NCBI RefSeq assembly: GCF_008041935.1
Contig: NZ_VKAC01000003.1
Coordinates: 310,001 to 374,000, forward strand
Direction: 5' to 3'
From: Quadrisphaera setariae
GTDB taxonomy: Bacteria > Actinomycetota > Actinomycetes > Actinomycetales > Quadrisphaeraceae
Length of the DNA: 64,000 nucleotides
Shown in pieces: positions 59,063 through 64,000 of the stretch. Position 1 is the first letter of the stretch. Each line of letters opens with the position of its first letter. Under the pieces are notes generated by a model that had not been told where the DNA came from, ran no database searches, and saw nothing but the letters and a program-made list of their open reading frames with translations. The translations under genes were made by a program, and so were the position numbers.

Positions 59063-59080
59063 CCGGGACGTCAGTCCCGG
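59063..59080. terminator. Short bidirectional hairpin after gbcB
   Basis: CCGGGAC-GTCA-GTCCCGG, a perfect 7-bp stem, lies 8 nt after gbcB and overlaps the stop of the convergent ATPase gene. Confidence 0.5.
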
Positions 59081-59469
59081 GGCTCGTCCGCCTGGCGGTC
59101 GCTGGACAGGGTGAACCACACGACCTTGCCGCCGGGCTCCTCCCGCACGCCCCAGGCGTCGGCGAGGTCCTCCAGGAGCGCCATGCCGCGACCGTGGGGC
59201 GAGCCGCGGCGCAGCCGCAGCACCTGCGGCAGCTCCGTGCTGTCGTCGCCGACCTCCACGCGGATCGACTCGTGGTTCGCGATCACGCTCAGCCGGGCCC
59301 GGCTGGCGGCGTGCAGGACCGCGTTGGTGACCACCTCGCTGGTGAGCAGCACGGCGAGGTCACGGGACAGGTCGGTCGCCCCGGCCACCCGGCAGCGCTC
59401 ACGCACCATCGCACGGGCGGCGGCGATGGAGCTGGGGATCGCGTCGAGGACTGTCGACGCCGGTTCCAC
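59071..59469 (-). CDS. RsbW-like ATP-binding regulatory protein
   Basis: A 132-aa HATPase_c_2 protein like anti-sigma kinases RsbW/SpoIIAB. The N-box is LTSEVVTNAVLHA, and the G-box is GRGMALLEDLADAWGV with the final GGKVVWFTL strand. It may bind a sigma factor or STAS protein; none is adjacent. GTG lies 6 nt after TAATCT, leaderless. Confidence 0.85.
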   Translation of the reverse strand: MEPASTVLDAIPSSIAAARAMVRERCRVAGATDLSRDLAVLLTSEVVTNAVLHAASRARLSVIANHESIRVEVGDDSTELPQVLRLRRGSPHGRGMALLEDLADAWGVREEPGGKVVWFTLSSDRQADEPRD

Positions 59470-59548
59470 ACCCCGAGATTAGGGGCGGCTCCGCCGTCGC
59501 ACCCGTCGGGGAGGGCCCGCGCCGGCACCCCTCGTCGGACGACGGCGA

Positions 59549-60022
59549 TCAGCCCTCGCCGTCGTGATCTTCCGTGGGGAGTGCGTCACGCTCCGTAGCC
59601 GCGGCGCGTCGCTCGTCGGCGGCCGAGCGACGAGCCTCCGCGGCGCGGCGACGGTCGGTGCGGGACTCGTAGCGGTCGCTGGCCGCCCAGTCCCGTGCCA
59701 CCGCGGCGTGCTGGCGATCGAGCGCCCCCACGTCCGGGACGCCCTGCGCGGTGGCGCGGTCTGCCGCGGCGCGGTCGCGGGCCAGGGCCCGGGTGCCACG
59801 GGCCTCTGCGTCGCGGTCCCGCCTCTCGGCCTCGGTGTCGAAGGCGTCGGCCAGCGCGTCGAGCCGGTCGGCCAGCGCGTCGAGCTCCGCGACGAGCCGC
59901 GCCCGCTCCTCCGGGTCTGCGGTGCGCTCGAGGCGCTCGCGCAGGTCGGAGATGCGGTCCAGAGCGTTCTGCTGGTCCAGGACCAGCGCGTCCTCGTCCT
60001 CGGGGGGTGGACCGACGGGCAC
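59549..60022 (-). CDS. Charged coiled-coil hypothetical protein
   Basis: A 157-aa protein, almost entirely alpha-helical and Arg/Glu/Asp/Ala-rich (ISDLRERLERTADPEERARL, then several RRAAEARR units), predicted to be a long coiled coil. GTG 60022 lies 6 nt after TACGGT and is preferred over an upstream GTG at 60055. Function unknown. Confidence 0.55.
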   Translation of the reverse strand: MPVGPPPEDEDALVLDQQNALDRISDLRERLERTADPEERARLVAELDALADRLDALADAFDTEAERRDRDAEARGTRALARDRAAADRATAQGVPDVGALDRQHAAVARDWAASDRYESRTDRRRAAEARRSAADERRAAATERDALPTEDHDGEG

Positions 60023-60066
60023 GCCACCACCGTAGGGGACGTCGGCGCCGGGCACCCCCCTCAGGC

Positions 60067-60327
60067 TCAGCGCCCGGTGCGTCCGCGGTTCTTGCGCTTG
60101 CTGCGCTGGGCCGCGTCCGCGGCCTTCGTCAGACCCTTGGTGACGGCGCTGGGGCCGCGGCGCGCTTCGATGCTGCGGGCGACCTTGCGAGCCACAGCCG
60201 CCCCGACCGGCACGGCGACGGACAGCAGGACCCAGCGGCGGATGCTGGAGGCGAGCAGAGCGGGCACGGCGTCTCCCAGGGAGTCGGTCGACGAGGACGC
60301 CGACGGTGTCTGCTGACGGCGCGTCAC
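60067..60327 (-). CDS. Small single-TM basic protein
   Basis: An 86-aa protein with one hydrophobic segment (WVLLSVAVPVGAAVA, about residues 32-46) and a basic C-terminus ending in RSKRKNRGRTGR. Start uncertain: GTG 60327 or TTG 60357. Function unknown. Confidence 0.45.
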   Translation of the reverse strand: MTRRQQTPSASSSTDSLGDAVPALLASSIRRWVLLSVAVPVGAAVARKVARSIEARRGPSAVTKGLTKAADAAQRSKRKNRGRTGR

Positions 60328-60418
60328 CGCAGCAGGAAGATCAGCCTTACACCGCAAGGCCGTCCCGGCGACCCGAGCGTCCGTCGGCTGGGGCGCACCA
60401 CCGGCGGGCTGAGCGCGA

Positions 60419-61159
60419 TCAGCGCTGGGGGAGCTCCCCGCTGGCGGTGAGGTCCACGGCGACGTCGTGCAGCTTGCGGTTGGTGTGCTGGCTGGCCGAG
60501 GCCAGCAGGGCGAAGGCCTGGTCGGCGGTGATGCGGTGGCGCTCCATGAGGATGCCCTTCGCCTGTCCGATGACGTCCCGGTGGGCGAGGCCCAGCTGGA
60601 GGTTCTCCAGCTGGTGGGCGTCGGCGATGGCCCGTCCCGCGTGGACGGCCAGCAGCGCCGCCACGCGCTCGGCCTCGGCGTCGAAGGCCCCCGGCTCCTC
60701 GCTGAGCAGCTTCAGCGCCCCCAGGCCCCTCTTCCCCGAGCGCACGTGCAGGCACAGCACGCTGAGCGTCCCCAGCGCCCGCGCGCGGGAGGCGAGCTCC
60801 GGCCAGCGCTCGACCTCGGCGCCGACGTCGGCCACGCGCGCGGCCCGCTGGTGCAGCGCCGCGTCCCAGCACGGCCCCTCACCGGTGTCGGCCTGCAGCT
60901 CGTCCAGGCGCAGCACCAGCTCCGACGTGGCCGACGCCGGACCGACCCGGCGCCCGGCCCGGACCAGGCAGACACCGGCGTGCTGGGCCCCTGGGACCAG
61001 CTCGACAGCGGCAGCGGCGGTGCGGTCGAGGACGGCTTGGTGGGACGGGTCCTGCTGCAGCTCGTCGACGAGCTCGGCCAGCTGCTGCGCGAGGTCACCG
61101 TCCGCACTCCGGGTGCCGACCGCGGGCGCACCCGTGGAGCTGAAGGCGTCGCCGTCCAT
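60419..61159 (-). CDS. GAF-ANTAR regulator
   Basis: A 246-aa protein with an N-terminal GAF domain (about 25-165) and a C-terminal ANTAR domain (LQLGLAHRDVIGQAKGILME, then TADQAFALLASASQHTNRKL), the RNA-binding antiterminator type. ATG follows CACGCT and 6 nt. It is a second ANTAR gene in the window; its target RNA is not evident. Confidence 0.87.
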   Translation of the reverse strand: MDGDAFSSTGAPAVGTRSADGDLAQQLAELVDELQQDPSHQAVLDRTAAAAVELVPGAQHAGVCLVRAGRRVGPASATSELVLRLDELQADTGEGPCWDAALHQRAARVADVGAEVERWPELASRARALGTLSVLCLHVRSGKRGLGALKLLSEEPGAFDAEAERVAALLAVHAGRAIADAHQLENLQLGLAHRDVIGQAKGILMERHRITADQAFALLASASQHTNRKLHDVAVDLTASGELPQR

Positions 61160-61208
61160 CGCACGAGCGTGTCAGCGCCCGACCAAGAACACCTCCCGAA
61201 CGGGGGAC

Positions 61209-61643
61209 TCACCAGGGCCAGCGGGACGGGAACCGCCGGCGGGCGTCGTCGGCCTCCTGCCACCGCGCACGGGTCAGGTCCACGTCCTCGTGGGCGCGCT
61301 GGAGCTGCCCGGTGAGCGCCGGGTCGGTGCGGGCGAGGTGGGTGACCACGCGCTCGCGGCGCAGCGCGGCGTCGAGCGCGTGGTGCAGGCGCCTCTCCTC
61401 GTCCTCGGCCTCGTGCCGCAGGCGCACCTGCTCGTCGCGGACGCGGCGGTCGGCGCTCTGGCGCTGCTCCACCTCGTGGCGGTGGCGCTCCTCGACGTCG
61501 CGCTGGTGGCGCCACAGGTCCACGGCGGCGCGGCGGCGCTGGGCGGCGTCGACAGCGCGTCGCTCGAAGGTCTCGTCGTGCTGGCGGCGCTGCTGCTCGA
61601 GGGCGGCGAGGTCGTCACGGGGTGCAGGTGCCTGGGGGGCCAT
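61209..61643 (-). CDS. Charged helical hypothetical protein
   Basis: A 144-aa protein, very rich in Arg, His, Glu and Gln (RRQHDETFERRAVDAAQRRR and similar), predicted continuous helix. It resembles the 59549-60022 product in composition though not in sequence. ATG 61643 with GAAGGGCGG upstream. Function unknown. Confidence 0.5.
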   Translation of the reverse strand: MAPQAPAPRDDLAALEQQRRQHDETFERRAVDAAQRRRAAVDLWRHQRDVEERHRHEVEQRQSADRRVRDEQVRLRHEAEDEERRLHHALDAALRRERVVTHLARTDPALTGQLQRAHEDVDLTRARWQEADDARRRFPSRWPW

Positions 61644-61764
61644 CGGTCCGCCCTTCGTGGGCCCCGCCCGATCGGCGGAGGGCGCGCACGTGCGCGCACC
61701 ACCAGGGTCGCACGCCGGGAGCACACGGCCGGCACGCCGCGCGGTGACCGCGCGGTGGCCGAGC

Positions 61765-62499
61765 TCAGTCCCCTCGGGAGAACGCCACTGCGGCCGCCCC
61801 GGCCAGCAGCCCGGTGTCGGTGGCCACCACGACGTCGGAGAACCCGAGCTCGAGCAGCAGCTGCCCGCGAGCCGCGTCACCGCCGTAGGCGCCGGCGCGC
61901 ACCCCCGCGGCGCGGCACGCGGCGACCACCCGGGGCAACGGGCCGCCCTCGTCGTCGTCGGCGAGGAGCGCGTCCAGGGTGGTGCCGAGGGAGAGCGACA
62001 GGTCGTTGGGTCCGACGAACACCTGGTCGACGCCGGGTACCGCGGCGATCTGCTCGACGCGGTCGAGGCCCGCCGCGGTCTCCACCATCACCGCGCACCC
62101 CACGGCGGCGTCCGCCTCGGCGGTGGTCGGCGCGGTCCCTCCCACGAGGCCCTGCATCGGCCCGGAGCTCCGGCGACCCGTGGGCGGGTAGCGGCAGGCG
62201 GCGGCCACCGCAGCGGCCTGCTCCACCGACTCGACGAGGGGGACGACGACGCCGGCCGCACCCGCGTCGAGCGCACGGCCGATGCCGCTGGGGCGGTCGT
62301 CGGGCAGGCGCACCCACACCGGCACGTCCGTCGCGAGCGTGAGGAGGACGTCGGTGAGGGTGCGGTCCGTCCACGCGCCGTGCTGGGCGTCGAGCACCAC
62401 CCAGCCGGGCCGCGCGGCGAGCAGCAGCCGCAGCACCCGCGGGTCGTCGAGGGTGCTCCACACGGCCAGGTGCTGCTCAGAGCTTCGCGGGGAGGTCAT
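61765..62499 (-). CDS. HpcH/HpaI-family class II aldolase
   Basis: A 244-aa aldolase candidate that would cleave 4-hydroxy-2-oxo acids to pyruvate and an aldehyde. The pattern WVVLDAQHGAWTD, VWVRLPDD, GAAGVVVPLVES (metal site), VMVETAAGLDRVEQI (Glu ligand) and VFVGPNDLSLSLG (Asp ligand) is that of HpaI/GarL. ATG at 62499 has ACGGAG upstream and overlaps a tiny upstream frame by ATGA. Substrate unknown. Confidence 0.9.
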   Translation of the reverse strand: MTSPRSSEQHLAVWSTLDDPRVLRLLLAARPGWVVLDAQHGAWTDRTLTDVLLTLATDVPVWVRLPDDRPSGIGRALDAGAAGVVVPLVESVEQAAAVAAACRYPPTGRRSSGPMQGLVGGTAPTTAEADAAVGCAVMVETAAGLDRVEQIAAVPGVDQVFVGPNDLSLSLGTTLDALLADDDEGGPLPRVVAACRAAGVRAGAYGGDAARGQLLLELGFSDVVVATDTGLLAGAAAVAFSRGD

Positions 62500-62615
62500 G
62501 GGTCGCTCCGTCTCGGTCGTCCTCGGTGGCGCAGCCACGCTAGCCACTCCCTCGGTCCGTGCTCCTCCACGGCAGGGTCCGGCTCCGGCATCGGCGACCC
62601 GGCGCAGAACGCCAC
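62496..62615 (-). CDS. Possible small gene coupled to the aldolase
   Basis: A frame whose TGA (62498-62496) overlaps the aldolase ATG in the pattern ATGA. From GTG 62615 it encodes 39 residues, mostly acidic then basic (SPMPEPDPAVEEHGPREWLA). The frame is open further upstream without a start codon I can support. It may be real or chance; the overlap is the sole evidence. Confidence 0.3.
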   Translation of the reverse strand: MAFCAGSPMPEPDPAVEEHGPREWLAWLRHRGRPRRSDP

Positions 62616-62832
62616 GTGGCGGCGTCCGCCCTCCGACAGGGGCGCCGAGGCCAGGAGGTCCCGCAGCCGAGCAGCGCGCTCGAACCGGGGTGCACCGGAC
62701 GGCCACTCGCGACAGGGACCGGACCGCCACCGCGACCTCGCGGCGCGTCTGCGCCGGGCCCCGGTGACAGGTCGAACCCCCTGCTGGGGGAGGATCCGAG
62801 CGGGTGCAGCGTCGACGTCGACAGGGGGACCC

Positions 62833-63261
62833 GTGCTGGTGCGGCGACTGGTGACCGGTGAGGTCGACGCCCGCGACCTCACCGCCTGCCGGCTGCTCGC
62901 CGCCTTCGAGCGGCGCCGCGGTGCCCTGGTCCCCGTGGCCTTCCTCGCCTTCGACGGCGACGTCGAGCTCGTCCACACCGCTCCGACGCACCGCCGCCGA
63001 GGCGTCGCGTCGGCGCTGCTCGCGCGGGCGCTCGAGGCGGTGCCGTCCCTCGGCTACTCGGCGGACCACACCGCTGACGGGGCTGCCTGGGGCCGCGCCC
63101 GCGGGCTGCAGGTCCCCGCTGCTGAGACCCTCACCGATGACGCCGAGGTCGCCTGGGCCGCGGCGTCGGTCTACCTCTACCTCACGCACACCGACCCGGA
63201 GGAGCTGCTGGGCCTGCGCCCGCTGCGACGGCGCCGACCGCGGGGCCGTGCTCGCACCTGA
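62833..63261 (+). CDS. GNAT-family acetyltransferase
   Basis: A 142-aa GNAT with the acetyl-CoA motif VHTAPTHRRRGVASALLARAL and a hydrophobic core FLAFDGDVELV before it. The C-terminal 40 residues are basic. GTG with AGGGGG upstream. Substrate not inferable. Confidence 0.75.
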   Translation: MLVRRLVTGEVDARDLTACRLLAAFERRRGALVPVAFLAFDGDVELVHTAPTHRRRGVASALLARALEAVPSLGYSADHTADGAAWGRARGLQVPAAETLTDDAEVAWAAASVYLYLTHTDPEELLGLRPLRRRRPRGRART

Positions 63262-63291
63262 GGCGATCCCCGAGCGCTGCGACGCAGGACC

Positions 63292-63696
63292 TCAGCCGGC
63301 GAGGGCGTCCCTCGCGGCGCGCACGGCGGCGAGTGCCTCGTCCACGAGGCCGGCGTCCGCCCAGCGCTCCCACCACTCCTCGTCCTCGGAGGAGGTGATG
63401 CGGTCGCACGCCGCCATGGCCAGCGGGACGACCCCTGGCGCTGCCTCTGCCAGCGACCGCGCGAGCGCGTGGTGCTCGGCGGGGACGTCGACCCGGTCCA
63501 CCGCCCACGCCACCACGAGCGCCGCGGCCAGCGCCTCCACCGCCTCGGGAGCGTCCAGCGGCCGACCGCGGTCTGCAGCTCGTTCCAGTGCAGCGCGGAC
63601 GAGCGGCGCTCGACGGATCACCGCGGCGTCCTCCAGCTCGTCCACCCAGTCCGCGGCGATGTCGTCCTCGACGAGTCCCGTCCCCCAGGCGCCCAC
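63292..63696 (-). CDS. DUF4259-type protein
   Basis: A 134-aa protein starting MGAWGTGLVEDDIAADWV, the characteristic opening of the DUF4259 family; the remainder is helical and acidic. GTG lies 6 nt after TAGGGA. Function unknown; the family often occurs near immunity and toxin loci. Confidence 0.75.
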   Translation of the reverse strand: MGAWGTGLVEDDIAADWVDELEDAAVIRRAPLVRAALERAADRGRPLDAPEAVEALAAALVVAWAVDRVDVPAEHHALARSLAEAAPGVVPLAMAACDRITSSEDEEWWERWADAGLVDEALAAVRAARDALAG

Positions 63697-63705
63697 GGCC
63701 CGTCC

Positions 63706-64000
63706 CTACGCCTGTCGCTGCTGCGCGGACGCCAGCCGCACGAGGTTGCGCGCCGCCATGGCGATGGTCAGCGGGCCCACCCGCGGCACGAAGACGCCAG
63801 CCCGCTCGTGCGCGGAGGCGTCGAAGTTGGTGAACTCCGCGACGTCCACGCAGATCGCCCCCGCCTTCAGCTCATCGCCGCGGACGAGCTCGAAGTCGCG
63901 CGAGGGCACCGCCGAGATGACGACGTCGGCGTCTGCCAGCGCGGTGCGCCGGTCGACCTCGGAGTCGCGCACGTCGTGGGAGTGGCGGCCGATGGCCGGC
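63706..64000 (-). CDS. Methylene-THF dehydrogenase, C-terminal part (cut by window edge)
   Basis: The last 97 residues of a FolD/Mtd1-like protein. It has IGRHSHDV, ADVVISAVPSRDFEL, AGAICVDVAEFTNFD and FVPRVGPLTIAMAARNLVRLA. The VPS...GAICVDV...VGPLTIAM pattern is closer to the NAD-dependent monofunctional yeast Mtd1, as I remember it, than to bacterial FolD (VIDVG, PGGVGPMTIAML). It would oxidise methylene-THF, linking the betaine demethylation island to PurU. The N-terminus is missing. Confidence 0.7.
   Translation of the reverse strand, partial: PAIGRHSHDVRDSEVDRRTALADADVVISAVPSRDFELVRGDELKAGAICVDVAEFTNFDASAHERAGVFVPRVGPLTIAMAARNLVRLASAQQRQA

Noticed and set aside
62685-62780. TCGAACC-type strings that recall a tRNA T-arm
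   Set aside because: No acceptor stem, anticodon arm or CCA-adjacent pairing could be built around them.

Overview
The window is very GC-rich (roughly 75 percent), full of GTG starts, 4-nt ATGA/GTGA gene overlaps and leaderless-type promoters. The gene content is chromosomal and actinobacterial: leuA, recO-uppS, GTP-type pckG, class II glyS, dusB-dgt-dnaG. I infer an actinomycete, perhaps of the Kineosporiales/Quadrisphaera-Kineococcus type; the genus is a guess. I see no rRNA, tRNA, CRISPR array, prophage or transposase.

Layout. 1-14 kb is housekeeping: leuA behind a probable Leu-codon attenuator, a GGDEF protein, a TspO-like membrane protein, recO, uppS, pckG divergent from a RamB/ScfR-type regulator, a hydrolase, glyS and a PilZ protein. 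12.8-14.1 kb holds one nuclease-fold/AbiEi-like gene bracketed by two near-identical 53-bp palindromes in opposite orientation. 14.2-24.9 kb is transport and signalling: a C4-dicarboxylate symporter divergent from a CitA/DcuS-type two-component pair, an ABC exporter translationally coupled to a DesK/DesR-like pair, a DHA2-type MFS pump, and a signal peptidase I gene cut by an in-frame amber codon. 25-33.7 kb contains an SDR, a STAS protein, dusB-dgt, cardiolipin synthase, primase and small proteins. 33.7-40.7 kb carries a copper amine oxidase, a methyltransferase/propeller-like pair, a GH43-like protein and a PAS-GAF-ANTAR protein.

40.8-59.1 kb is a coherent glycine-betaine catabolism island: FCD-type GntR regulator, folE, glyA-soxB-soxD-soxA-soxG, dimethylglycine oxidase, sdaA, purU, BCCT transporter, IclR regulator and gbcA-gbcB. 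Together they can import betaine, strip its three methyl groups (betaine to dimethylglycine to sarcosine to glycine), convert glycine plus methylene-THF to serine and then pyruvate, and unload surplus one-carbon units as formate through PurU. The same palindrome, CTGATRCATCAG, lies between -35 and -10 of both the glyA and the transporter promoters, so one repressor (probably the GntR protein) may control both. A methylene-THF dehydrogenase resembling NAD-dependent Mtd1 is cut by the right edge.

59.1-64 kb holds small stress/signalling genes: an RsbW-like ATPase, charged coiled-coil proteins, a GAF-ANTAR protein, a HpcH/HpaI aldolase, a GNAT and a DUF4259-type protein.

All calls come from reading the sequence and from family knowledge; no search was run. 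Where motifs are strong the enzyme is named; otherwise the gene is described without a function.
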